From JAJCYL01 sp963664285 (GTDB taxonomy: Bacteria > Bacteroidota > Bacteroidia > Cytophagales > Cyclobacteriaceae), in contig CAXXNX010000056.1 in the NCBI GenBank assembly GCA_963664285.2, positions 1 through 64,000 on the forward strand: a stretch of 64,000 nt of DNA. The letters run 5' to 3'. This document shows, piece after piece, positions 17,624 through 26,392 of this stretch. The notes under the pieces were generated by a model. It did no database searches, was not told the DNA's origin, and was given only the letters and a program-made list of their open reading frames with translations. Both the position numbers and the translations under genes were made by a program. Every line of letters begins with the position of its first letter. Position 1 is the stretch's first letter.

Positions 17624-19321
17624 TCATATATTGTTTGCAGTTGAAGATACCTTGTTTATAGCGTATAAAGCCATTACCTGCTTTTTAGGGACTATGGATT
17701 TCTTAAAAAAAGTTTGCTTAGGATTATCTAGATCAGCTTCCTCGAAACTAAATCCCTTAATTAGTCTTGCTATATGTTCAACTAGTTCGGTAGGTTCGAG
17801 ATAATCTTCTTCACCAAGCCGGGTCTCATACATCCTCTGTAGGACATCCTTGCTTGCGATCCTTTCCGAAAAACCATTATTGACAATTTGAAGGAATTCT
17901 TTTCCCCTTTCGAAGGTCCTAATAGTTTTTTCAAGACAACTGTAATATCCATCAGGGTAATTATGAGTAGGGAACCCATCACCATTGCCGTATTGAACAG
18001 ATGTAATCCATCTTTCTTTGTTTTTATTGTCTTCAATATTATAGTTTGACAATGTCACAGTGATATTTCCGTACTTGAATGGATGCCTCCTAAACCTCGC
18101 CCCACTATTCTTTTTTGGAGGATTATCAAACGTTTGAAGAATTTCTGAATTCAGATTTTCAATACCTTCAAATCTTGGGGTTTTGGATACCCTAATTCTA
18201 TACCGAACTCTCTCCAACTTTTGTCTAATTAATTTTGCAAATGCTCTACTAACAGATAGAGTCACCGCGTTTCCTACTAAGCGCCATTTAGACGTTTCTG
18301 CTCCGAGGAATTGGTAAGTGATAGGAAAGCCCATAATACATGCTGCCTCCCTGACTGTTGGTGTTCTATACTGACCATTTCCTGTTCTTCTGTATTCAGA
18401 AGTATAGATCAACGATTCTCTGGAGGTTCCAATGTTGGTAGCGCATATAGTCCGGCTTGGGTTATTCTCGTTCTCCGGAAATGACATTCGCCCCATGTAT
18501 GGGTGGTTAGTCTTTTGAAATTCCGAGTTCCTCCATTGACACTCATATAATCCTGTATCATAGAATTGATCCGTCAATTCTTCGTGGGTAAGTTTTATTC
18601 CATATGTGGGATCTTTTACCAGCGAAGTTGGACTGAAGGCAAATGGATTCGGTAATGCTGATCTGACCTCTGTCAGTTTTCTATATTCCGGTAGTATTCC
18701 CCTCTTCCCGGGGCTTATATGTGTCTTTTCAGGCAGTACAAGAGATCCGTCCCCAACGAACTCTCCAGTTATTGCTCTTTTTCGAGATTGAGGAGAACCA
18801 TAATCTGCGGAATTAATGATGTAGCTATTTCCTTTTATTTGAATTGCGACGGTATATGGATCCAAATCATTTGATACGGCCCAGTCTGACAATCCGAGTT
18901 TATTAAAAGTGTAATTGTCTTCAATGTATTTAAGGGAATTAGGGACATTCTCCATAAACCAAGCCTTCAATTTGGAGTTGGGTTGGTGTTTCTTGACCGC
19001 AACTATTTTTAGGAAAACTTCAGTCAATCTTAAACCCATGGATTTATCAGCTTTTCCAGAATTATTCGAGTTGGAGAAGCTTACACAAGGCGGGCTGCCT
19101 AATATCACTTCTGTATCAGGGATTTCGTTTATCTCCTCTATGGAGTCTTCAAAATCTAGGATATTCTTTGGTTTGTTTTGAAGTTGAAAGTTATGGTTAA
19201 ATGTCTCAACTGCTGGACCCCATTTGTCATATCCAGCAACTACTTTGAAACCTAGCTGCTTAAATCCTTCAGAAAATCCTCCCGCACCACAGAAAAAGTC
19301 AATTAAAGATAGATCAGTCAT
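17624..19321 (-). CDS. DNA C5-cytosine methyltransferase, DrmMII-like
   Basis: 565 residues. Motifs are DFFCGAGGFSEGF (motif I, AdoMet binding), GSPPCVSFS with catalytic Cys79 (motif IV), ENVPN (motif VI), SPQSRKRA (motif VIII) and VGNAV (motif X). About 180 extra residues follow motif X. It would methylate cytosine and mark self DNA for the adjacent DISARM-like genes. The 5' end and upstream 50 bp are present again, in a damaged copy, at 20187-20541. Before that rearrangement the gene started about 22 bp after the vsr stop, in the same operon. Confidence 0.88.
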   Translation of the reverse strand: MTDLSLIDFFCGAGGFSEGFKQLGFKVVAGYDKWGPAVETFNHNFQLQNKPKNILDFEDSIEEINEIPDTEVILGSPPCVSFSNSNNSGKADKSMGLRLTEVFLKIVAVKKHQPNSKLKAWFMENVPNSLKYIEDNYTFNKLGLSDWAVSNDLDPYTVAIQIKGNSYIINSADYGSPQSRKRAITGEFVGDGSLVLPEKTHISPGKRGILPEYRKLTEVRSALPNPFAFSPTSLVKDPTYGIKLTHEELTDQFYDTGLYECQWRNSEFQKTNHPYMGRMSFPENENNPSRTICATNIGTSRESLIYTSEYRRTGNGQYRTPTVREAACIMGFPITYQFLGAETSKWRLVGNAVTLSVSRAFAKLIRQKLERVRYRIRVSKTPRFEGIENLNSEILQTFDNPPKKNSGARFRRHPFKYGNITVTLSNYNIEDNKNKERWITSVQYGNGDGFPTHNYPDGYYSCLEKTIRTFERGKEFLQIVNNGFSERIASKDVLQRMYETRLGEEDYLEPTELVEHIARLIKGFSFEEADLDNPKQTFFKKSIVPKKQVMALYAINKVSSTANNI

Positions 19322-19372
19322 ATATGATACTAAATTAGAGTTATTAAATCTGTTTTTTTACTTCATTAACCG

Positions 19373-20190
19373 CTGAGATCAACTAATAAGTGCAATTGAA
19401 GGATGAAAAAGCTTTTAAGGGCTTTTTCATCCTTCAAAAGCCTGAGCAGTGCAATCTTTGGATTGCAAAATGTCAAAAAACTACACACATCTCAGTATTG
19501 ATCAAAGGTATCAAATTGAAGCATTATTAAAAACAGGAGCTACTCAAAAGGAGATTGCCTGTATCGTTCATTTTCACCCATCTACGATCTCACGTGAGCT
19601 TAAGCGAAATGTGGGTTCAAGAGGTAGGGGAGCTGGTGTCTATCGAACAGCAAATGCACAAAGGAGGACCAATCTTCGTCATCAAGAAAAGCCAAAAAGA
19701 GTGATTTTCACCAAACCCATGAAAGACTGGATAGTTAACCGGCTCCAAGAAGATAGATGGAGTCCTGAATTGATCAGCCATCAGGGAAAGAAAACGAGAG
19801 AATGTCCACTTAGCCATGAATGGATTTACCAATGGATATGGGAATGTAAGCACACCAACCACCAGGAGAACCAAGAATACAAACAACTATACACATTGCT
19901 CTAAAACATGGCGAAACGAAGGCGCATAACGAGGCAGAAAATGATCGTAGAGGTATTATCCCGAATAGGGTATCAATTGAACAGCGACCCCAGATCATTA
20001 ACAAAAGGGAACGATTGATACGGAGATATAGACAGTCGATTTAATGATGGGTAATTGTCCACAAAGGCTCTTTGTTGGTGAATGACAGACCGAGCAAGTC
20101 TTTTTACCAGAATCAGAAAGATGCACAGTAAAAATGCCGATCAAATGGCCGAAGCTATTGTGGAGGAACTCTCTCAGGATAAACACAAAC
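19373..20190 (+). mobile_element. IS30-family element, 3'-truncated copy
   Basis: Starts with the same terminal sequence (GCTGAGATCAACTAATAAGT) and internal palindrome (GAAGGATGAAAAAGC and complement) as the copies at 31.4-33.6 kb. It ends abruptly at AAACACAAAC near 20190, where it joins a copy of the methyltransferase 5' region. About 100 codons and the right end are missing. Confidence 0.85.
19449..20188 (+). pseudogene. IS30-family transposase, degraded and truncated
   Basis: The first ~149 residues are identical to the transposase at 32515-33513, including the N-terminal helix-turn-helix (QKEIACIVHFHPSTISREL). After 19895 many one-base insertions and deletions appear relative to the other copies, for example in the stretch encoding KHGKRR and DLMMGKN. 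The frame is lost and the sequence stops before the second half of the integrase core. The error pattern looks more like poor consensus than natural decay. Confidence 0.85.
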
Positions 20191-20541
20191 CCATGGATTT
20201 ACTCAGCTTTTCCAGAATTAATCGAGTATGGAGAAGCTCTACACAAGAGTTGGCTGCCTAAATCACTTCTGATAGTGGATTTCTATTTCACTCGTCCTCT
20301 ATGGAGTCTAGTCAAAATCTAGGGACAGTTGAAAATTGGTTTGTTTTGAAGTCAGAAAGTTTTATGGTTAAATGTCTCAACTGCTACCCCATTTGTTATC
20401 CAGCAACTACTTTGCAAATCCTAGCTGCTTGAAATCCTTCAGAAAATCCTCCCGCACCACAGAAAAAGTCAATTAAAGATAGATCAGTCATATATGATAC
20501 TAAATTAGAGTTATTAAATCTGTTTTTTTACTTCATTAACC
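20187..20541 (-). repeat. Damaged duplicate of the methyltransferase 5' end
   Basis: Corresponds to 19032-19371 (340 bp: the first ~96 codons of the methyltransferase and its upstream spacer), with about a dozen small insertions, deletions and substitutions in the part away from vsr. The last 50-80 bp next to vsr are clean. The join to IS30 sits at a shared AAAC. The clean end runs into the vsr 3' end, which probably marks the original vsr-methyltransferase junction. Confidence 0.85.
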
Positions 20542-20945
20542 ACAGAATCAATGTCATTTTTTATTTTACATTCCCACATTACAATAGCCGACCATCCCAA
20601 ACTTTGTAAATCTTCTATTTTTTTTATATCCCTATCCTTGTTTGCTTGGAATTTTTTAGACCAAAAATCGGTGTTACTCTTCGGGAAATTGGGTTTACAA
20701 TGTGGACATCTGTGCCAGAAGCAGCCATTCACAAAAATGGCCAACTTCTTACCTGGATAGGCAATATCAGGTCGGCCTGGAACCTTATTCCAATGAAGTC
20801 TATACCCCCTCAACCCAATTTGCCATAAAGATTTTCGAAGTATCAGTTCAGGTTTAGTATTTCTGCTCTTATTTGCACTCATTACTTTTGAAGTACTTTC
20901 TTTCCTTGGAATTGGGGCTCTGCCGTCTCGAATATAAGTTTTCAT
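20514..20945 (-). CDS. vsr: Very short patch repair (Vsr) endonuclease
   Basis: 143 residues with the Vsr signature: MSANKSRNTKPELILRK, GRPDIAYPGKKLAIFVNGCFW with the catalytic aspartate in PDI, the HRCPHC histidine/cysteine region, and a late FW..K segment. Vsr nicks beside T:G mismatches that arise when 5-methylcytosine deaminates, so it fits beside a C5 methyltransferase. The start lies 5 bp after the DUF3883 gene stop, in the same operon. The last 28 bp are also found beside the methyltransferase at 19344-19371. Confidence 0.93.
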   Translation of the reverse strand: MKTYIRDGRAPIPRKESTSKVMSANKSRNTKPELILRKSLWQIGLRGYRLHWNKVPGRPDIAYPGKKLAIFVNGCFWHRCPHCKPNFPKSNTDFWSKKFQANKDRDIKKIEDLQSLGWSAIVMWECKIKNDIDSVVNEVKKQI

Positions 20946-20950
20946 GGTCC

Positions 20951-21787
20951 TTAAAATCTCCCGATGAAATTAGTTGGTTCTACCTTGCAGAAAGAATCAA
21001 ATGATCCTTGTTTGATAAAAAACCTTGGGTCTGAGTAAAAATTAAAAATTCTATATAGGTAGAAATTAGAGCTAAAATTTTGTGAGAAAGTAAATTCATT
21101 TTTAGAGAAATAGATTGGGACCCTATCACCCAGCTTGGTTGTTTTTACTTCGATAAACCTGTCCTTGCCATTTAAGTTTTTGGATAGGATATCGAACCCC
21201 ATACCGTCACCTTGTTCCCGGGAGACCCATTCAATGGTTTCTGCAAGTTTCTCCTCTCCCGCATTAAGTAATCTCCACTTTTCGTAGCTCAGAATTAACT
21301 CCTCACCTTTTTGGCCAAGTAAAGTATTTTGCTGTTCCAGTTGCAGGTAATTAGGTTTTCTAATATCAGTTGTTGAGTATTTAGCATTATCATCCTTTGG
21401 TAAGTCATTTTGAGGTGCCTCAACCATGAGATCTGGATATATGAGATTTTCCTTGATACTGGCATTCTTGTTAGCGAAGTTTTCAAAAAGTTCGAACAGG
21501 TCATCCCTATTAGATAGAAAGCTGAGAACTATATCCTCAAGCAGGGTTTGATAGTTATGCCGTGGTTTGTAACCGAAAATGTAGGGACAGCCGCATTTGA
21601 TGAGTACAGCACTAATATTCTGATGTTTGAATTCAATTGATCCTTCGCTACGATCATTTAGCTTTGGCAGCAATGCTCTTCTGGTAATTGCTTTTGAATA
21701 AGTAATGCCTTCCAGCTCCTTACGAAGCATCATGAAGTATTCCATAACAATTATTTCCACTTCATTTTTAGACCAAGGCTTGGGCAT
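20951..21787 (-). CDS. DUF3883-domain nuclease-like protein
   Basis: 278 residues. The C-terminal ~130 residues match the DUF3883 type: GEELILSYEKWRLL, then GMGFDILS and DRFIEVKTTK, an arrangement like a PD-(D/E)xK nuclease core (D in GFDI, E and K in IEVKTT). The N-terminal ~90 residues carry a SEGSIEFKHQNISAVL block often paired with restriction-type nucleases. It is the first gene of the defence operon, right before vsr. A role as nuclease effector or DNA-modification sensor is inferred, not shown. Confidence 0.78.
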   Translation of the reverse strand: MPKPWSKNEVEIIVMEYFMMLRKELEGITYSKAITRRALLPKLNDRSEGSIEFKHQNISAVLIKCGCPYIFGYKPRHNYQTLLEDIVLSFLSNRDDLFELFENFANKNASIKENLIYPDLMVEAPQNDLPKDDNAKYSTTDIRKPNYLQLEQQNTLLGQKGEELILSYEKWRLLNAGEEKLAETIEWVSREQGDGMGFDILSKNLNGKDRFIEVKTTKLGDRVPIYFSKNEFTFSQNFSSNFYLYRIFNFYSDPRFFIKQGSFDSFCKVEPTNFIGRF

Positions 21788-21895
21788 AAGGGTTCTATTG
21801 GTTTCTTGATTAAGAAGGAATCTTAGCTATAAAAATAAGAACGAAATGATTGTGTGTACTCCTCCTCAAAGATTTTCCTATGGTGACCTGACCTA

Positions 21896-22210
21896 TCATC
21901 TTAATTTTTCAATGGTATAATTGATTGCTTCCAAAGTGTTGAGAATTTCGTTCGTGAATAATTCTCCGCGGTTGGCTGCTCTTGTAAGTTGATTGAGGTT
22001 ATTGGCCATGCCTGTTAACTTCCGGTAATAGTCGGCTTCCTCACTGGTTAGCCTTGGTTTTAAAGTATGGTTCAAGCTTTTGTGCCGGGCAAATTCAGCA
22101 AGGGAAACGCCATGTCTTTCAGCATATTTTTGGACCAGCTTATACTCTGTCAGTGTATAGCTGACTTTAACCGGATGCTGTCGTTTAATAGCTTTTTTTG
22201 GTCGTGCCAT
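21896..22210 (-). CDS. MobC-like relaxosome accessory protein
   Basis: 104 residues, basic N-terminus (MARPKKAIKRQHPVKVSYTL), then a ribbon-helix-helix-like segment (TEYKLVQKYAERHGVSLAEF) and a helical C-terminus (MANNLNQLTRAANRGE). This matches the small Bacteroidota mobilisation proteins that bind oriT together with a relaxase. No relaxase gene follows: the defence operon lies there instead, which points to a deleted or cargo-invaded mobilisation region. Confidence 0.75.
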   Translation of the reverse strand: MARPKKAIKRQHPVKVSYTLTEYKLVQKYAERHGVSLAEFARHKSLNHTLKPRLTSEEADYYRKLTGMANNLNQLTRAANRGELFTNEILNTLEAINYTIEKLR

Positions 22211-22340
22211 TTTAATGTTTTGTAGTGGAGTATAGCGGAACGTTTAGCAAAACCAAGACAGGTGTTTGAGGGAAGTCAAAACGGAGTTTTGAGTTACCGA
22301 AAACACGTCTTGCTCCTACAGTGCCAGGCCTTCCCTGGGA
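22211..22340. other. Candidate oriT region upstream of the MobC-like gene
   Basis: Nested inverted repeats lie right before the relaxosome gene. TCAAAAC/GTTTTGA with a 3-bp loop is at 22276-22292. Around it, CAAGACAGGTGTTT (22254-22267) pairs with AAAACACGTCTTG (22300-22312). In Bacteroidota elements the transfer origin commonly lies just upstream of the mob genes. The nick site cannot be named from sequence alone. Confidence 0.4.
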
Positions 22341-22688
22341 GACTGGCCAGTAGCAGCATTTCCTCTCCGAATTATGGAAACAGATTGATTGAATGAAATG
22401 CCGGGAAAGGAAGGCGAAGGGGTGGCCAGCAGTTGCGAAAGCAACTTTAAAAAGCGGTATTCTTTCGAATGATTCAGTTAGTATCATAGAAATATATTCT
22501 GATCGAATATGAGACCTTAAATGATCAACCAGATTCAGGTCTTTCAATATCTTTACGGAATATGGAATTTCACTTTTGTCATGAGTCTTCATCAGATTTT
22601 TTGAACAGTACTGGTATCGGTCAAGAATGTTTTTGGTCTCTTTTCTTATCAGATCATAGTTCTCAATAACCAAGTTGCTGAGTATCAT
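22212..22688 (-). CDS. Hypothetical ORF downstream of the TraG fragment
   Basis: 158 codons. The first ~85 (charged, helical, MILSNLVIENYDLIRKETKN) look protein-like. The rest reads through the repeat-rich mob upstream region and is probably not natural coding. It starts 10 bp after the TraG fragment's stop. I do not recognise the family; it may be a truncated conjugation gene. Confidence 0.3.
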   Translation of the reverse strand: MILSNLVIENYDLIRKETKNILDRYQYCSKNLMKTHDKSEIPYSVKILKDLNLVDHLRSHIRSEYISMILTESFERIPLFKVAFATAGHPFAFLSRHFIQSICFHNSERKCCYWPVSQGRPGTVGARRVFGNSKLRFDFPQTPVLVLLNVPLYSTTKH

Positions 22689-22698
22689 TTCCTGTATT

Positions 22699-23300
22699 TC
22701 AGGGGTCGTCCAATTCTATCGGGTAGTTGAAACTTGGGATATCTTCAGTTTCATAAGTAGTGTATTTGAATTGGGCAGAAAAATAAGGTGGTTCTCCTCC
22801 AAGGATTCTCCCTGAAAAATGACCCGTTTCTTGGGCAGCGATATCACTGGTCACTAATACTCTTTCGTTTCTAAATGATTGTGTCATGGACTGGCCGGAA
22901 TCGCTTGCGGTTTTAGCGTAATCCAGTCGCTCATATTCTCCCATCATTTTAGAAATCATCTCAGCGAATTCAATACTTGTAATAGCTGTGAACAGGTTGC
23001 CGCAGGAATTTCTTATCACTCTGGCATTTTGCAGACCATAGTCACGAACCAGTTGATCATAAGTCTGTACCGCAAAAAAAGTACAGACCAATTTTTTCCT
23101 GGCTTCTGCAGGAATTTTGTCGGCCTTGTCATTGTAGACTGTAGGCATCTCATCAAAGAGGAAGATGCTTCTGTGCTTACCTAATTTGTTCATCTGTACT
23201 TTGCATATCTAGATGATAGCGCCTATGGAAGGGGCCAGGGCGTTTTGCAATTCGGGAGCCTTACAAACACAAAGCATTACAGGAAATTCGGTGAAGTTGT
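22699..23300 (-). pseudogene. TraG/VirD4-type coupling protein, C-terminal fragment
   Basis: The clear part (22699-23193, 164 codons) has the Walker B region IFLFDEMPTVY, the FFAVQTYDQLVRDYG segment and the late RILGGEPPYFSAQFK region of Bacteroidota TraG ATPases. Further upstream, about 23211-23300 in another frame codes for ELQNALAPSIGAII, the normal preceding stretch of TraG, separated by a stop/frameshift near 23208. The Walker A half is absent. This is evidence that the region derives from a conjugative element. Confidence 0.75.
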
Positions 23301-23540
23301 TTGTTTATTCGAGAAGTAAAATTCATTTTAATAGATTCTTCCATCCAATTAAACAGAAAAATCTCAAAATACAGTCATATGGAATAATAATTCACTAAAA
23401 TCTTCAAAACGGTCACCCAATTAGAGGCAAAATATATTTCAATGCGCTTAGATCACCAAAATCAGCTTTCTAAATGGAACTGTTTATATTGAGTATATTA
23501 TTATTACGTGTATCCAATATTAGGGCAAGCTGTTTGAACA
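23301..23540. other. Gap with no recognisable feature
   Basis: A/T-rich sequence between the TraG fragment and the DUF2971 gene. I see no gene; it probably holds the promoter of the downstream gene. Confidence 0.5.
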
Positions 23541-24350
23541 ATGGAGATAAACCCTTTCGAAAATATTGACGTTCCTGAGATAGTCTATAAATACCGAGAC
23601 TGGAATAATGACTTTTATAAAAAAGTATTAACAAATAGAGAGCTATTTTTAGCTTCTCCAGCACTTTTCAATGACCCTTTTGACTGTAAAATTCCAGTTG
23701 CATATTGGAAACTTGGCGAAGATCCTCAATTGGCTCGCGAATACTTTCCTCAAGTAGTTGAACGACATAAGCCTCACTTGACTGATACTGAGAAAATGAA
23801 AGAGGTTGAAAGACTGATCAAGGAAGCAAGATTTAAGGACAAAGAATATTTAGAAAAGATGGAGAAAGGCTTCTTTGAAGAATTAAATAGCAAGTTTGGA
23901 CTTGTAAGCTTAACATCATTCAGAGACAATGTACTCATGTGGTCTCACTATTCGAATTCACACACAGGCTTTTGTATTGGATTTAAGTCGAGAATTCTTT
24001 TTAATGACTCAGAACACTTTGGACGTGGTGGACAAGTAATCTATGAAAAAGAGTTCCCTATCATTTTGCCTACAGAAGATCTCGTACAACAATTAGTAAA
24101 ACAAACATTTATTAAATCTGATATGTGGGCCTATGAAAAAGAATATAGACTATCCAAATTTAACGGAGCCAATAAGACTATTGAATTTCCAGAAGAGTCT
24201 GTAAGTGAGATCATACTTGGATGTAGCATAAGTGAGTCTGATAGAAAATCAATTGTTAATCTCACTAAATGTAATTTTCCCAAAGCTAAAATTCTTCAGA
24301 CTAAACAAATTGGAAACACATTCAGTATAGGCTTTGAAGAGGTGGGGTGA
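23541..24350 (+). CDS. DUF2971-family protein
   Basis: 269 residues. Family marks are VYKYRDWNNDFYKKVLTNRE at the N-terminus, LFLASPALFNDPFDC, and the central LMWSHYSNSHTGFCIGF block. DUF2971 proteins are often found in defence and mobile islands and their biochemical activity is not settled. Single gene, well separated from the glycan operon that follows. Start is the ATG in CAATGGAG; no alternative gives a better N-terminus. Confidence 0.8.
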   Translation: MEINPFENIDVPEIVYKYRDWNNDFYKKVLTNRELFLASPALFNDPFDCKIPVAYWKLGEDPQLAREYFPQVVERHKPHLTDTEKMKEVERLIKEARFKDKEYLEKMEKGFFEELNSKFGLVSLTSFRDNVLMWSHYSNSHTGFCIGFKSRILFNDSEHFGRGGQVIYEKEFPIILPTEDLVQQLVKQTFIKSDMWAYEKEYRLSKFNGANKTIEFPEESVSEIILGCSISESDRKSIVNLTKCNFPKAKILQTKQIGNTFSIGFEEVG

Positions 24351-24408
24351 AATGGCTAGCCGCTAACATTTTAAATGTAATAGGACCGATGTGTAATGGA
24401 TTTCCAAC

Positions 24409-25521
24409 ATGAATGTTATAATCTGTGGAATTAAAATGGTTCCGTCATGCGAGGGAGGGATCGAGCGAGGTGTTGAGGAAACATGTTTGCGTTTGGCTGC
24501 TAAGGGGTATAAAATCACAATTTACTGTCGGGGCATTCCCTTTCAAGAAGATTTATATCATGGTTGCAAGATCATCCGTATTCCTTATTCCAATTCAAAA
24601 TACCTTTGCTATTTTACACATATGGCGAAAGTGTTTCTGCACATCGTAAATAATCAGAGTCGATCTACATTGATCCATGTTCACACACCTGCAGTAAATG
24701 GTATTTGGATTGCATTACTACGACTGAGAGGCCACCCAGTTATTGCTCATAATCATGGACTCGAGTGGCGAGCATCTAAATGGCCATATTGGTTTAAAAT
24801 GGTTATGAAAATATCTGCAGCGATAGGGTTTCGTGCCACATCGAAGTTGATTTGCGTCTCCAATGAAGAAAAGCTGTATTTTTGGCGTAAATACCCTAAA
24901 ATATTGGAACGTTGTGAAGTTGTGCCGAATGGACTTCCCAATAATTCAAGAAACGCCAGTTCCAATATTCTCAAACATCTAAATCTTCAAGACAAAGAGT
25001 ATTATATTTATATAGGGCGTTTAGTTCCACAAAAACGTGTTGAAGATCTTATACAAGCATTCAAAATATCGGGGAGCAAAAAGCGGCTTGTTATTGTGGG
25101 AGGTGCTTCATACTCCGTTAGCTATGCTCAGTCATTATACCGTTTATCAGATGAATGTTCTGGCGTTATTTTTGCGGGCTGGTGTGGAAGGGCTGATGTT
25201 CTGCATTTGTTGGGAGAAGCTTATGCCTTCATTTTGCCTTCACAGTCAGAAGGTTGCCCTAATGCTCTTCTAGAAGCTATCTCTCGTCATTGTGTTTGCG
25301 TCGTATCAGACATTGAAGCGCATCGAGAAATTGGGGGTGATAAACTTATGTACTTCCATGTCAAGGACTGTCAAAGCCTTGCCAAGATAATTTTTAGACT
25401 TGAATCTGAGGATGGTTTATATACCAAGGCACGCCATTCTATTAAATATCTATCAAAATCTTTACCAAATTGGGATCAGGTTGCAAGCCAAATTGCCGGT
25501 GTTTATGATGAGGTAACATAG
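24409..25521 (+). CDS. Family 4 glycosyltransferase
   Basis: 370 residues, GT-B fold. The N-terminus has the acceptor-side loop SCEGGIERGVEETCLRLA. The C-terminal nucleotide-sugar domain shows YIGRLVPQKRVEDLIQAF, FAGWCGR and the E-x7-E motif in PSQSEGCPNALLEAISR. It would add a sugar to a surface or lipid-linked glycan in the cytoplasm. First of four co-directional genes, with deacetylase and sulfotransferase partners. No signal peptide. Confidence 0.88.
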   Translation: MNVIICGIKMVPSCEGGIERGVEETCLRLAAKGYKITIYCRGIPFQEDLYHGCKIIRIPYSNSKYLCYFTHMAKVFLHIVNNQSRSTLIHVHTPAVNGIWIALLRLRGHPVIAHNHGLEWRASKWPYWFKMVMKISAAIGFRATSKLICVSNEEKLYFWRKYPKILERCEVVPNGLPNNSRNASSNILKHLNLQDKEYYIYIGRLVPQKRVEDLIQAFKISGSKKRLVIVGGASYSVSYAQSLYRLSDECSGVIFAGWCGRADVLHLLGEAYAFILPSQSEGCPNALLEAISRHCVCVVSDIEAHREIGGDKLMYFHVKDCQSLAKIIFRLESEDGLYTKARHSIKYLSKSLPNWDQVASQIAGVYDEVT

Positions 25522-25594
25522 ATTAATTACATAACTGACTGATAAAAAGTATGTGGCAACATCAGTTAGGTTCAGTAAAGCAAGTATTATAAAT

Positions 25595-26392
25595 ATGGAT
25601 GGTCTTAGAGCTTTCGAAAAGAAAAAACTGATTATAAATACTGACGATTTAAATCATGATGAGGCAATAAATACCGGTATCAGAGTGGCATGTATGAAAG
25701 GACTTGTTAAAAGCGCAAGTGTAATTGTTAATAGAGATATTCTCAATTCGACAGTCGAGATTATCTCTGAATTCCCTGCCGTATCTTTTGGTTTGCATTT
25801 CAACTTATCGCGTTATAGGCCTGTTGCCGCCAAAGCTGATATTCCAACACTTCTCAATACAAAGGGACTATTTGAAAACTGTGGCAAATATGAACTCCTT
25901 CATAATGTTGTGAAGGAACTCAAAATCCTTGAGGTTAGACGAGAGCTTGAAGAGCAATATAATCGATTTACGGAAGTATTTGGTCAACACCCTACACACA
26001 TAGACAGTCATCATTACATCCATGCTTATCCCCCAGTAATTGAAGCTGTGAAGGTGTTTGCAGCGGATCAAGAAGTACCAATGCGACGTCCTCTTAGTCC
26101 ATATATAGAATGTTATTCCAATGTCGTGGGAGTATGTATGCCAGATTTCTTAACATTCGGATTTAGAAAAAGTATACCCAGCCAAATAAGTTGGTGTGAA
26201 ATCTTGGATAGACTCCAACCAGGTTTTACAGAGATGGTCTGTCACGTAAGGGCACAAGGAACCAGTCGAAATAAAGATGATCTTATCCGTGAGCGAGAAT
26301 TAGCGGTGATATGTTCAGATTCATCACGGGAGTCTATCAATCGTTCAGATATCCAGATATGCAGTTATTACGATTTGAAATATGCAAAATAG
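25595..26392 (+). CDS. YdjC/ChbG-type carbohydrate deacetylase
   Basis: About 265 residues from the ATG at 25595. A GTG at 25553 would add 14 weakly conserved residues. Family marks are LIINTDDLNHDEAINTGI with the metal-binding Asp pair, FGLHFNLSRYRP, and HIDSHHYIHAYPPV with the metal-binding histidines. Members remove acetyl groups from N-acetylated sugars. Next to a glycosyltransferase and a sulfotransferase it may trim a surface polysaccharide. The stop overlaps the next gene by 11 bp. Confidence 0.85.
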   Translation: MDGLRAFEKKKLIINTDDLNHDEAINTGIRVACMKGLVKSASVIVNRDILNSTVEIISEFPAVSFGLHFNLSRYRPVAAKADIPTLLNTKGLFENCGKYELLHNVVKELKILEVRRELEEQYNRFTEVFGQHPTHIDSHHYIHAYPPVIEAVKVFAADQEVPMRRPLSPYIECYSNVVGVCMPDFLTFGFRKSIPSQISWCEILDRLQPGFTEMVCHVRAQGTSRNKDDLIRERELAVICSDSSRESINRSDIQICSYYDLKYAK

